64,000 bases of DNA, taken from an uncultured SAR86 cluster bacterium (GTDB lineage Bacteria > Pseudomonadota > Gammaproteobacteria > Magnimaribacterales > AG-339-G14). The stretch is taken from assembly GCA_902526045.1 (NCBI GenBank), contig CABZJI010000004.1, positions 62,001-126,000 on the forward strand. Direction: 5' to 3'. The first letter of the stretch is position 1; the number at the start of each line of letters is the position of its first letter. The notes under the pieces are model-generated. The model was not told the DNA's origin, did not search any database, and saw nothing but the letters and a program-made list of their open reading frames with translations. The position numbers were made by a program, and so were the translations under genes. This document shows, in pieces, positions 9,248 to 17,991 of the stretch.

Positions 9248-10319
9248 GGCATTTAATTTTTGTGCAGGTCCAGCTGCTCTTCCTGAAGAAGTCTTGAAGG
9301 AGTTACAAGAAGAAACTTTAGATTATAAAAATCATGGTTTAGCGGTTATGGAAATGAGCCATAGAAGCAAAGAGTTTGTATCCATAGCGGAGCAAGCAAA
9401 ACAGGACTTCATTGATTTATTATCTATACCTGATGAGTACGATGTTTTATTTATTCAAGGAGGCGCCAGTCTACAATTTTCAATGATTCCAATGAATCTC
9501 GGCAATAAGAACCAAAAACTAGATTACTTAGAAGTCGGATCGTGGTCTAAAAAAGCTATAGCTGAAGCTAAAAAATTTCATGACGTTAACATAGCTGCAT
9601 CTTCAAAAGATATTTCATTCAAAAAATATCCTTCAATAAATGACTGGAATATTACAGAAGATTCCTCATACATACATATGGTGATGAATGAGACAATTGA
9701 AGGAGTTTCATGCAGGTCATTAAATGATTTACCAGAAAAAGTAATAGTTTCTGACTGTTCTTCCAATATACTTTCCGAGCCTCTAGATATAAAAAAGTTT
9801 GGACTCATTTATGCAGGCGCTCAAAAAAATATTGGTCCAGCTGGCCTAGCAATTGTAATTATTCGAAAAGACTTAATTCAAAAAAGAGATAATCTTCCTG
9901 CTTTAATGAGTTATCAGACATATGCAGATTCAGAATCAATGTACAACACGCCTCCTACATTTGCTTGGTATCTTTCAGGTAAAGTTTTTTCTTGGCTTAA
10001 AAGAAACGGTGGCCTTAAATCAATTGAAGAAATTAATCTCAGAAAAGCAAAAAAACTATACGATTACATAGACAAAAGTGATTTTTACTTCAACGATGTA
10101 TCTATCGAGAGTAGGTCTATCATGAATGTTCCATTCTTGTTGAACGATGATTCCCTAAATGATTCATTTCTTAAAGAAAGCGAAAAAGAAGGTTTACTGA
10201 ATCTTGCTGGTCATAGATCAGTTGGAGGGATGAGAGCTAGCATATACAATGCTGTGCCAGAAGAAGCTATAGATGCTTTAGTTTCTTTTATGGATGTATT
10301 TGCAAGTAAGTATGGCTAA
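9240..10319 (+). CDS. serC: Phosphoserine aminotransferase
   Basis: SerC transfers an amino group from glutamate to 3-phosphohydroxypyruvate, giving phosphoserine, and also serves pyridoxal phosphate synthesis. The ATG at 9240 gives the usual SerC opening [19 protein letters not shown]; an in-frame TTG 12 bases upstream would only add four residues. The PLP lysine is Lys196 in [10 protein letters not shown], and the C-terminal block [17 protein letters not shown] is conserved. The 359-residue length is normal. The start lies within gyrA (8-base overlap ATGACTAG). gyrA-serC-pheA-hisC is the Pseudomonas order. Confidence 0.95.
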   Translation: MTRAFNFCAGPAALPEEVLKELQEETLDYKNHGLAVMEMSHRSKEFVSIAEQAKQDFIDLLSIPDEYDVLFIQGGASLQFSMIPMNLGNKNQKLDYLEVGSWSKKAIAEAKKFHDVNIAASSKDISFKKYPSINDWNITEDSSYIHMVMNETIEGVSCRSLNDLPEKVIVSDCSSNILSEPLDIKKFGLIYAGAQKNIGPAGLAIVIIRKDLIQKRDNLPALMSYQTYADSESMYNTPPTFAWYLSGKVFSWLKRNGGLKSIEEINLRKAKKLYDYIDKSDFYFNDVSIESRSIMNVPFLLNDDSLNDSFLKESEKEGLLNLAGHRSVGGMRASIYNAVPEEAIDALVSFMDVFASKYG

Positions 10320-11403
10320 CTCAAAATTAGAAAAATCATTAGGTTTAATTCGTAAGAAAATTGATTTAATTGATGACCAGATGCTCTCTCTGCTTGAAGA
10401 AAGGGTCTCCTTGGTCATTGATGCTGAGAATTTAAAAAAAAATACATCGAAAGGCCCTTTTTATCGTCCAGATAGAGAAAAAGAAATTATTAGGCGTTTA
10501 CAATCTTTGAATAACTCGCCGCTAGAGGATAATAAAATTCGAACAATTTTTCAGGATATTATATCTGCTTGTTTTTCAACAGCATTTGAAATTAAGGTCG
10601 CATATTTGGGGCCTGAAGGTTCATTTTCAGAAACAGCAGCAAAAAAACATTTCGGGTCCTCTACAAATTTTGTTCCCTGCGGAACTATAAGAGAAATTAT
10701 AGATTCAGTTGAAGAAAATTCTGAATATTACGGAGTTTTGCCAATTGAAAATTCAACTGAGGGCCTTGTCAATTCTACTTTAGATGAAATCATTGAAAGT
10801 AATTTAAAGATTTGTAGCGAGATAAGCATTCCAATTAATTTAAGCCTTATATCAAAGAAAAACATTGCTCTTTCGAGCATTAAAACTATCTTCGCGCACA
10901 GTCAGGCCTTTGCACAGTCCCAGTCTTGGATGAGTAAAAACTTACCTAAAGCAATAAAAAAAGATGTAACAAGTAATTCTCAAGGTGTATTGCAGTCAAA
11001 AAGAGTAAATTATTCCGCTGCCATTGCTTCTAACGAGGCTGCAAAAAAGTACGACATGAAAGTTTTGAAGCGAAATATTCAAGATTACAAAAATAATAAA
11101 ACAAGATTTATCATTGTGGGAAATCATGATGTTTCTGCCTCCCAAGAGGATAAAACCAGCATAAGCATAATAACAAAAAATAAATCTGGGGCACTTTCAG
11201 ATATTTTAGAAAAGTTCAAAGATCAAAAAATAAATCTTACAAACATTCAATCGAGGCCAACTAAAAAGAACAACTGGGAATATATGTTTTTTATAGAATT
11301 AGATGGCCACACGACTGATAAAAATGTGAACATTGCGCTAAAAAAAATATCACGTCTTTCACTAAATTTAAAAGTTTTGGGATCCTATCCCAAAGGAATT
11401 TAA
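10312..11403 (+). CDS. pheA: Bifunctional chorismate mutase / prephenate dehydratase
   Basis: The P-protein converts chorismate to prephenate and then to phenylpyruvate, the phenylalanine branch. An AroQ-type mutase domain covers about residues 1-95 (LIRKKIDLIDDQMLSLLEER), the dehydratase domain about 100-275 (VAYLGPEGSFSETAA, IENSTEGLVNSTLDE, KTRFIIVG), and an ACT domain lies at the end. The ACT motif usually written ESRP reads QSRP here, in the region linked to phenylalanine inhibition. I chose the ATG at 10312 (363 residues), which overlaps serC by 8 bases; an ATG at 10294 is possible. Confidence 0.94.
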   Translation: MANSKLEKSLGLIRKKIDLIDDQMLSLLEERVSLVIDAENLKKNTSKGPFYRPDREKEIIRRLQSLNNSPLEDNKIRTIFQDIISACFSTAFEIKVAYLGPEGSFSETAAKKHFGSSTNFVPCGTIREIIDSVEENSEYYGVLPIENSTEGLVNSTLDEIIESNLKICSEISIPINLSLISKKNIALSSIKTIFAHSQAFAQSQSWMSKNLPKAIKKDVTSNSQGVLQSKRVNYSAAIASNEAAKKYDMKVLKRNIQDYKNNKTRFIIVGNHDVSASQEDKTSISIITKNKSGALSDILEKFKDQKINLTNIQSRPTKKNNWEYMFFIELDGHTTDKNVNIALKKISRLSLNLKVLGSYPKGI

Positions 11404-12512
11404 TGAAAAAGACTTTTCCAGAAGATAGAGTAAATCTTGGTGTAAATAAGATAACCCCTTATAAACCTGGAAAATCATCCGATAGCCTTAACATGAGCAA
11501 AGAAAAGCTGATAAAGCTTGCCAGCAACGAGAATCCTATAGGTCCTAGTAAGTTAGCTACCAAAGCAATTAGTCATATTGTTGAAGAAGCGCATAGATAT
11601 CCTGATGGAAATGGAACAAAACTAAAACAAGAAATTTCAAAGTTGGAAAAAGTTCCACTTGATTGCATTACGTTAGGAAACGGATCCAATGATTTGATTG
11701 AGTTTTCAGCCAGGGCTTTTTTAACTAATGGAGATAATGCACTTTATTTTAAACATGGATTTGCAATATATCCCCTTGCCATCCTAGCAACAGGAGCAGA
11801 TTTAAGAGAATTGCCTGTGACTGAAAATTATCATCAAGACTTAACTTCAGTCATTGATTTCATTGATGAAAAATCTAAAGTAATTTTTATCGCATCGCCA
11901 AATAATCCTTCAGGATCAGCAAATACATTATCTGAAATTGAAGCAATGTTAAATGATTTACCGAATGATTTAATTGTTTTTCTTGATCAGGCTTACTTTG
12001 AATATATTGAGGATGAACATTACAAACTACCTTTCGATCTGATCAATAAATATCAAAATTTGATAATTTCTAGAAGTTTTTCAAAGGCACACGGTCTTGC
12101 GGCTTATAGACTTGGCTACAGTATCTCATCTCAAAAAATTGCAGATTATTTAAATCGTGTCAGGCAGCCATTCAATGTGAGCTCTTTTGCTTTAGAGGCG
12201 GGTATTGCATCTTTAAATGATAAGCAGCATTTAAGAAAATCTGTTGATTTAAATCAAAAAGAAAAAAATAAATTAATGCAATTCTTTAATAAAGAAAATA
12301 TTGAATATCTGCCTACTCAGGGTAATTTCTTTTCTTTTAGTTTGGGTAAAGATTCTGATCAAACCTTTGAAGCTTTTTTAAATGAAGGAATCATATTGAG
12401 ATCTCTCAAATCTTACAATATGGACAAATTTGTAAGGGTGAGCATTGGACAGGAATTTGAAAACGATGCTTTTATTGAGGCTGCAAAAAAGATTAAAGGT
12501 TCAATCAATTGA
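11403..12512 (+). CDS. hisC: Histidinol-phosphate aminotransferase
   Basis: This PLP enzyme of fold type I converts imidazole-acetol phosphate to histidinol phosphate and often also aminates aromatic keto acids. Family landmarks are LASNENPIGPS, HRYPDGNG, the block ASPNNPSGSA, the aspartate in DQAYFEY, and the PLP lysine in SRSFSKAHGLAAYRLGY. The 369-residue length is normal. It overlaps pheA by one base (TAATG). Sitting between pheA and tyrA, as hisC2 does in Pseudomonas, it may act mainly in phenylalanine and tyrosine synthesis. Confidence 0.93.
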   Translation: MKKTFPEDRVNLGVNKITPYKPGKSSDSLNMSKEKLIKLASNENPIGPSKLATKAISHIVEEAHRYPDGNGTKLKQEISKLEKVPLDCITLGNGSNDLIEFSARAFLTNGDNALYFKHGFAIYPLAILATGADLRELPVTENYHQDLTSVIDFIDEKSKVIFIASPNNPSGSANTLSEIEAMLNDLPNDLIVFLDQAYFEYIEDEHYKLPFDLINKYQNLIISRSFSKAHGLAAYRLGYSISSQKIADYLNRVRQPFNVSSFALEAGIASLNDKQHLRKSVDLNQKEKNKLMQFFNKENIEYLPTQGNFFSFSLGKDSDQTFEAFLNEGIILRSLKSYNMDKFVRVSIGQEFENDAFIEAAKKIKGSIN

Positions 12513-13339
12513 AAGAACAAATACTAATATTTGGCCTAGGTCATATCGGAGGATCCATAGCCAAATCTCTTTTCAAACAGGGAATTAAAGTCTATGCAGA
12601 GGATTTGAGTAAAAAAACAATCAGATATGCCATAAAAAATAAAATCATTAAAGGAACATTCTCAGATTTAGATCTTTCAAAACCTTATTCAATTATTTTC
12701 TCTACTCCTCCAATTGTTACCAATGAATTAATTAACGAAAACAAAGATCTCATTAGAAATGCTGTTCTTTTCACTGAGACATCCAGCTCAAAAAATAAGA
12801 TAAAAAAGAATGCTTTTATCAACAAAATTGAGAATGCTATTCTTTCCCATCCGATTGCAGGGAACGAAGGAAGCGGGATAGATGCATCTGACAAAATACT
12901 TTTTAAAAATAAAATTTGTATTCTTTCTCCGTTGAAAATGACATCAAGAAATTCAATTACAAAAGCACAAAAATTATGGGAATCTATGGGTTCTAATTGT
13001 ATAAAAATGGATTTAAATTCTCACGATAAAATACTAGCAGCTACAAGTCACTTACCCCATGTAATAAGTTTTAGCTTAATGAGATATATCGAAAAATCCT
13101 CAAACATAAAGAATAAAGTCCTTATGGGAGGAGGACTAAAAGACTTCACTAGAATTTCTTCAAGTGATCCTGAAATGTGGAGTGATATTTTTGATCTTAA
13201 TAAAAAGGAAATTTTATATTCAATAAAAGGTTTTAAAAGAGAATTAGAAGTAATGGAAAAAAATATCTTAAGAAGTCGTTCTGATACTAAAAATTTAATT
13301 GCTGAATCCAATAAAGCAAGAAAAAAAATAATTGACTGA
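12509..13339 (+). CDS. tyrA: Prephenate dehydrogenase
   Basis: TyrA oxidatively decarboxylates prephenate to hydroxyphenylpyruvate, the tyrosine branch. The N-terminal nucleotide-binding motif is ILIFGLGHIGGSIAKSL. Later come LSHPIAGNEGSGIDAS, with the substrate-binding His, and AATSHLPHVISFSL. The 276-residue length fits the simple, non-fused type with no ACT domain. The start is TTG, overlapping the hisC stop by 4 bases (TTGA). Its stop TGA directly abuts the ATG of aroA. In Pseudomonas these two genes are one fused reading frame, so the arrangement here looks like the unfused version. Confidence 0.92.
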   Translation: MKEQILIFGLGHIGGSIAKSLFKQGIKVYAEDLSKKTIRYAIKNKIIKGTFSDLDLSKPYSIIFSTPPIVTNELINENKDLIRNAVLFTETSSSKNKIKKNAFINKIENAILSHPIAGNEGSGIDASDKILFKNKICILSPLKMTSRNSITKAQKLWESMGSNCIKMDLNSHDKILAATSHLPHVISFSLMRYIEKSSNIKNKVLMGGGLKDFTRISSSDPEMWSDIFDLNKKEILYSIKGFKRELEVMEKNILRSRSDTKNLIAESNKARKKIID

Positions 13340-14650
13340 ATGACCACATCATTAAAGTCATCGAAGCGAAATAATCTTTCAGGAGAGATTGTTATTCCAG
13401 GAGATAAATCTATCTCACACAGAGCAATCTTATTTGGACTTTTAAGTAAAGGAAAAACTCAAATTCAAGGCTCGCAAAATAGCGAAGATGTTCTTAATTC
13501 GCTCAACGTTGCTAGATTGCTTGGAATTGAAACCAAAGTTAAGAGCTCTACTATTTTTCTTGATTCCCCTGGTGTAGAAGGATTGTCTGCTCCAACAACC
13601 GATCTTTATTTTGGTAATTCCGGAACAGGTATGAGACTTTTTGCAGGCTTTTTAAGCTCATTAAACTTTTCATCCACATTGACCGGAGATGCCTCTCTTT
13701 CTAATCGGCCAATGATGAGAATCATTGATCCTTTACAGAAAATGGGTGCGAAAATTTCTGCCTCTTACAAAGAAAATCCTCCTCTTAAGATTAGTCCTTC
13801 TTCTGGTTTAAAAGGTATTACTTACAAAATGCCAATTGCTAGCGCACAAGTAAAATCCTCAATTTTATTGGCAGGATTAAATGCAGAGGGTAAAACTCTC
13901 GTACAAGAAAAATATGCAACCAGAGATCATACAGAAAGGATGATGAAAACTTTTGAAGCTAATATTTCATCTTCTAACGGGATAATTGAAATTGAAAAAA
14001 GTGATTTAAAAACTCCGGGGCAGATTGAAGTTCCCGGAGATTTTTCATCGGCTGCCTTTTTTATTAGTGCATGCCTTATTTCAGAGAATTCGGAAATAAA
14101 AATCAAAAATGTTGGGATAAATGAGACTAGAAAAGCTTTTCTTGACTGTCTTTTAGATATGAGAGCAAACATTGATCTCACAAATATCAGACAATTAGGA
14201 AACGAAGAAGTAGCTGATTTAGTTATAAAGTCATCGGACTTATTACCTGCAAAAATAATGGAAGATATCGTTCCTAATTTAATTGATGAGCTCCCATTAT
14301 TTTTCTTGATTGCTAGCTTGATAGAAGGAGAGTCAGAATTTGTCGGTTTGTCAGAATTGAAGCATAAAGAGAGCGACAGACTTTCAATCATGATCAGTAA
14401 CCTTCAAGAACTAGATGTTGAAGTTCATTCCAATGAGGATAGTCTAAAAATAGTTGGTAAAAACGATAGAATTTTTTCTGATGGAGTATTTGATTCGCAT
14501 GGAGATCATAGAATCGCGATGACAATGTTAGTTGCAGGCCTGAGGTCTCCAAAAGGAGTGATAGTGAACAATATAGATTGCATCAATACTTCTTTTCCTG
14601 AATTTGTTGATCAAGCAAAAACATTGGGATTCAATTTAAATAATGGATAA
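13340..14650 (+). CDS. aroA: EPSP synthase, class II type
   Basis: AroA makes 5-enolpyruvylshikimate-3-phosphate from shikimate-3-phosphate and PEP. Conserved blocks are PGDKSISHRAI (residues 20-30), GNSGTGMRLFAGFL, GDFSSAAFFI and HGDHRIAMTMLVAGL; the 436-residue length is normal. Four short motifs that mark class II, glyphosate-insensitive enzymes are all present: GDKS (21-24), SAQVK (168-172), RDHTE (195-199) and NETR (261-264). It starts on the base after tyrA and overlaps cmk by 8 bases. Confidence 0.95.
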   Translation: MTTSLKSSKRNNLSGEIVIPGDKSISHRAILFGLLSKGKTQIQGSQNSEDVLNSLNVARLLGIETKVKSSTIFLDSPGVEGLSAPTTDLYFGNSGTGMRLFAGFLSSLNFSSTLTGDASLSNRPMMRIIDPLQKMGAKISASYKENPPLKISPSSGLKGITYKMPIASAQVKSSILLAGLNAEGKTLVQEKYATRDHTERMMKTFEANISSSNGIIEIEKSDLKTPGQIEVPGDFSSAAFFISACLISENSEIKIKNVGINETRKAFLDCLLDMRANIDLTNIRQLGNEEVADLVIKSSDLLPAKIMEDIVPNLIDELPLFFLIASLIEGESEFVGLSELKHKESDRLSIMISNLQELDVEVHSNEDSLKIVGKNDRIFSDGVFDSHGDHRIAMTMLVAGLRSPKGVIVNNIDCINTSFPEFVDQAKTLGFNLNNG

Positions 14651-15293
14651 ATTAATAACTATTGATGGGCCAGGCGGATCTGGCAAAGGTACTATAGCTA
14701 AACTGTTAGCTGCAAAATTAGGATGGAATATTTTAGATAGCGGAGCCTTGTATAGATTAATAGCTCTCATTTCAGAAAATATCAAAAATACTGACCCAGA
14801 TAAAATTGGATTAGAACTCAAAGATAGGAAAATCATCTTTGAGCTTGTAGACGATCAATATCACCTTTTTTTTAATGGTAAAGATGTATCTGACCATATA
14901 AGAAGTGAAGAAATTGGCACAAAGGCCTCAGACTTGGCTCATAATCAACAAATTAGAAACCTGATTAAAACTACTCAGAGATCCTTTTATGATCCAAATA
15001 TAGGACTAATAGCCGACGGGAGAGATATGGGATCTGTTGTTTTTCCAACTGCCGGGATAAAGATTTACTTGGATGCAACAATCGAAGAAAGAGCAAAAAG
15101 ACGTCAAATTCAGTTGAAAGAAAAGGGTTTGAAGGTTAACATGCCCAACCTTATCTCAAGCTTAGAAGAAAGAGATTTGAAAGATAAAAATAGAAAAGTA
15201 TCACCTCTTTTGATTCCAGAAGGAGCAAAAGTGATTGACTCAACAAATCTTTCAACTGAAGAGGTAGTTAATATAGTAATGGATTTAACTTAA
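14643..15293 (+). CDS. cmk: Cytidylate kinase
   Basis: Cmk phosphorylates CMP and dCMP with ATP. The P-loop DGPGGSGKGTIAKLLA is at residues 8-23, followed by the NMP-binding LDSGALYRLIA. Later the conserved DGRDMGSVVFPTAGIKIYLDA and EERAKRR are present. The 216-residue length is normal. It overlaps aroA by 8 bases (ATGGATAA) and lies 3 bases before rpsA. The cmk-rpsA pair is widely conserved in gammaproteobacteria. Confidence 0.96.
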   Translation: MDKLITIDGPGGSGKGTIAKLLAAKLGWNILDSGALYRLIALISENIKNTDPDKIGLELKDRKIIFELVDDQYHLFFNGKDVSDHIRSEEIGTKASDLAHNQQIRNLIKTTQRSFYDPNIGLIADGRDMGSVVFPTAGIKIYLDATIEERAKRRQIQLKEKGLKVNMPNLISSLEERDLKDKNRKVSPLLIPEGAKVIDSTNLSTEEVVNIVMDLT

Positions 15294-15296
15294 ATT

Positions 15297-16970
15297 ATGG
15301 AACAAGCTAATTTCGCAAAACTTCTAGACGAAAGTCTATCAACATTAGATTTCCAAATAGGAACGATTATTACTGGAGTGATAGTTGACTTAAAACCAGA
15401 CTGGGTTACTGTCCATGTAGGCTTAAAATCAGAACCTGTTTTGGCCAGAAACGAATTTTTAGCAGATGAATCTGACAAAGAACTAGAGATCGGCGATGAA
15501 GTAAAGGTTACCCTTGAGGCCGTTGAAGATGGTTATGGTGAGACTAGGGTTTCGAGATTAAGAGCAATGCATGATGAAAGTTGGCTCAACTTGGAAGAAT
15601 CACTTAAAACAGGTTCAATAGTTAAAGGTTACATAACAGGTAAAGTCAGAGGTGGAATGACAGTTGACGTAGCAGGAGTTAGAGCCTTTCTGCCAGGTTC
15701 CCTTGTGGATTCAAAACAACTTGACAGCTTTGATCATTTGGAAAAAACCTTTCAAGATTTTAAAGTCATAAAACTAGACAAAGATAAGTCTAATGTTGTC
15801 ATATCTAGAAAAGCTGTTCAGGAGGATATCAATTCGGAAGAAAGAGAGAAGCTTTTTGCGACCATAGAAGAAGGTTCAACCATTGAAGGTACAGTGAAAA
15901 ATCTAACTGATTATGGAGCCTTTATTGATCTCGGGGGTATTGATGGATTGCTTCACATAACAGACATTACATGGAAAAGAATTAATCACCCATCAGAAGC
16001 TCTCAATATTGGAGATCAGCTAAGTCTAAAGGTGACTAATTTCGATAAGGAAAAATCAAGGATATCTTTAGGATTGAAACAAATGTATTCAGATCCATGG
16101 GAGACCATTGAAACACTTTATCCTGTTAATTCAGTGCATAAAGCAAAAGTATCAACTCTGACAGATTATGGTTTTTTTGCTGAGCTTGATAAAGATACTG
16201 AAGGTTTGGTTCATGTTTCAGAAATTGACTGGACAAATAAAAATATACATCCATCAAAAGTAGTATCTCCAGGAGATGAGATTGATGTTATGGTCTTAGA
16301 GCTTGATTTGGAAAAAAGAAGAATCTCATTAGGAATGAAGCAATGTCAAGAGAATCCTTGGCTAATTTTTTCAGAAAATAATTCTGTTGGTGATACAGTT
16401 AAAGGTGCTGTTAAATCTATAACCGATTTTGGAATGTTTGTCGGCCTCGATGGCGATATAGATGGACTTGTCCATCTTTCAGACCTATCTTGGATAGATC
16501 CGGAAGAAAATGCAATTCAAAGTTTTCAAAAAGGTCAAGACGTCCAAGCTTTGATTTTAGCTATGGATCCATTAAAAGAGAGAATATCTCTTGGAATCAA
16601 ACAACTTTCAGAGGATCCACTTGAAAATTTTATGAAAGATCATCCAAAAGGAACCTCAATTACAGGAAAAATTTCAAATATTGAAGAAGATATTTTAAGC
16701 ATAACAGTTAATAAGAATATTTTAGTTTTGATGAGAAAGAGAGACTTTATAGAAGATGAAAGTTCCTCTATTGAAGAAGGAAATGAGATAAACTTCTTAA
16801 TTTCAAACATTGATAGGAAGGAAAGAAAAATTTGGGGTTCCATGAAAGCACTTGAAAAAAGCAAGGAAAAAGAAATTTTGAAAGAAAATCTACTAAGGAA
16901 TAAAGAAATTGAAGAGAGCTCTAAATCTTCAATTGGTGACTTGATCAAAGAAGAGCTTGAAGATAAGTGA
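15297..16970 (+). CDS. rpsA: 30S ribosomal protein S1
   Basis: S1 holds mRNA on the 30S subunit and helps unwind structured leaders. The 557 residues are exactly the E. coli length and contain six S1 (OB-fold) repeats. The best preserved are in the middle: GTVKNLTDYGAFIDLGGIDGLLH, AKVSTLTDYGFFAELDKDTEGLVH and GAVKSITDFGMFVGLDGDIDGLVH. The last repeat is more divergent, with a Lys/Glu-rich tail. Many genes here lack a visible Shine-Dalgarno sequence, so initiation may depend strongly on S1. Confidence 0.97.
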   Translation: MEQANFAKLLDESLSTLDFQIGTIITGVIVDLKPDWVTVHVGLKSEPVLARNEFLADESDKELEIGDEVKVTLEAVEDGYGETRVSRLRAMHDESWLNLEESLKTGSIVKGYITGKVRGGMTVDVAGVRAFLPGSLVDSKQLDSFDHLEKTFQDFKVIKLDKDKSNVVISRKAVQEDINSEEREKLFATIEEGSTIEGTVKNLTDYGAFIDLGGIDGLLHITDITWKRINHPSEALNIGDQLSLKVTNFDKEKSRISLGLKQMYSDPWETIETLYPVNSVHKAKVSTLTDYGFFAELDKDTEGLVHVSEIDWTNKNIHPSKVVSPGDEIDVMVLELDLEKRRISLGMKQCQENPWLIFSENNSVGDTVKGAVKSITDFGMFVGLDGDIDGLVHLSDLSWIDPEENAIQSFQKGQDVQALILAMDPLKERISLGIKQLSEDPLENFMKDHPKGTSITGKISNIEEDILSITVNKNILVLMRKRDFIEDESSSIEEGNEINFLISNIDRKERKIWGSMKALEKSKEKEILKENLLRNKEIEESSKSSIGDLIKEELEDK

Positions 16971-16973
16971 TTT

Positions 16974-17252
16974 ATGCAAAAAACTGATCTTCTTGATAAA
17001 TTAACTACTCAAAATTCATCTTTCTCCATTTCGGATTCAAAAATTGCCTTAGATGAACTGATCAATCAATTATCAAATCTTTTTTCAGAAAAACAAAGAG
17101 TTGAAGTAAGAGGATTTGGTGCATTTTCAGTTAGAGAAAGAAACCCAATCAGAGGAAGAAATCCTAAATCAGGAAAAGCAATTGAATTAGATAGAAGATC
17201 TTTACTTTACTTTAGACCTTCAAAGCTGCTTAAAAATAGAATAAATAAATAA
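16974..17252 (+). CDS. ihfB: Integration host factor subunit beta
   Basis: IhfB is half of the DNA-bending heterodimer IHF. The 92-residue protein has the HU/IHF fold. Its key block is VEVRGFGAFSVRERNPIRGRNPKSG, containing the beta-arm with the intercalating proline region, and it ends YFRPSKLLKNRIN. The conserved place directly after rpsA favours IHF-beta over HU. It starts 3 bases after the rpsA stop. The ihfA gene is not in the window. Confidence 0.93.
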   Translation: MQKTDLLDKLTTQNSSFSISDSKIALDELINQLSNLFSEKQRVEVRGFGAFSVRERNPIRGRNPKSGKAIELDRRSLLYFRPSKLLKNRINK

Positions 17253-17262
17253 ACCTTATTGT

Positions 17263-17271
17263 TGATATAAT
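17263..17271 (+). promoter_or_regulatory. Extended -10 promoter of pyrF
   Basis: TGATATAAT is a perfect extended -10 element in the 37-base gap between ihfB and pyrF, with no visible -35. Transcription would start near 17278, about 12 bases before the pyrF ATG, again giving a very short leader. It would let pyrF and the following ggt-uvrC-pgsA genes be expressed apart from the ribosomal unit upstream. Confidence 0.5.
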
Positions 17272-17289
17272 TTTCCAAATAGTGCGTTA

Positions 17290-17991
17290 ATGGAAAAATT
17301 CATCAAAAAGGGACAAATAATAGTCGGATTAGATTTTGATAATTCGCAAAGTGCCTTTGAAATAACTAAGCTCCTTAATCCTGAAAATTATAAGTTAAAG
17401 GTTGGAAATCAACTTTTTACTGCTTGTGGACCGAGGGTATTAGAAGATCTTAAAGCGCAAGGCTTTGATATTTTTTTAGATTTAAAATACCACGATACAC
17501 CGAATACAGTTGAGAAAGCTGTTATAGAAGCTTGCAAAAGGGATGTATGGATGTTGAATATTCATCTTTCTGGAGGGCAGAATATGATTGAGTCTGCAGT
17601 CAATGCAAAGAATTCTATTTCACCTGAGATTCTTTTAGTAGGAGTTACGGTTCTTACAAGTCTTGATCAAAATGACTTGTTTGATGTTGGAGTAAGCAAG
17701 GATCTAAAAGATCAAATTATGTCTCTTTTTAGTTTAGGAAAAAAGCTAGGTATAGATGGAATTGTTTGCTCTCCTAATGATCTTGCTTTTCTCAGAAAGG
17801 AAGAAATGGATTCTCTTGTAACCGTTTGTCCAGGAATAAGGGTTAGAGCAGAGAGTGGAGGTCAAAAAAGAACGGCATCTATTAGTGATGCAATTAATAT
17901 GGGCGCAGACTACCTTGTAGTAGCGAGAGAAATAATTTCATCCTCAAATCCTCTTAAAGTAATTAATGAAATTGATTCCTACTTTATTTAA
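17290..17991 (+). CDS. pyrF: Orotidine 5'-phosphate decarboxylase
   Basis: PyrF makes UMP from OMP, the last step of de novo pyrimidine synthesis. The TIM-barrel landmarks are IIVGLDFDN at the start, the catalytic Lys/Asp network in DLKYHDTPNTV (DxKxxD), the block GVTVLTS, and the phosphate-binding VTVCPGIR and ADYLVVAREI near the end. The 233-residue length is normal. The downstream ggt frame starts 26 bases before the pyrF stop, so the two are probably co-transcribed. Confidence 0.96.
   Translation: MEKFIKKGQIIVGLDFDNSQSAFEITKLLNPENYKLKVGNQLFTACGPRVLEDLKAQGFDIFLDLKYHDTPNTVEKAVIEACKRDVWMLNIHLSGGQNMIESAVNAKNSISPEILLVGVTVLTSLDQNDLFDVGVSKDLKDQIMSLFSLGKKLGIDGIVCSPNDLAFLRKEEMDSLVTVCPGIRVRAESGGQKRTASISDAINMGADYLVVAREIISSSNPLKVINEIDSYFI

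Noticed and set aside
13927-14391. A 154-codon open frame on the minus strand inside aroA.
   Set aside because: aroA is certain on the other strand and the antisense product is serine-rich and low in pattern.
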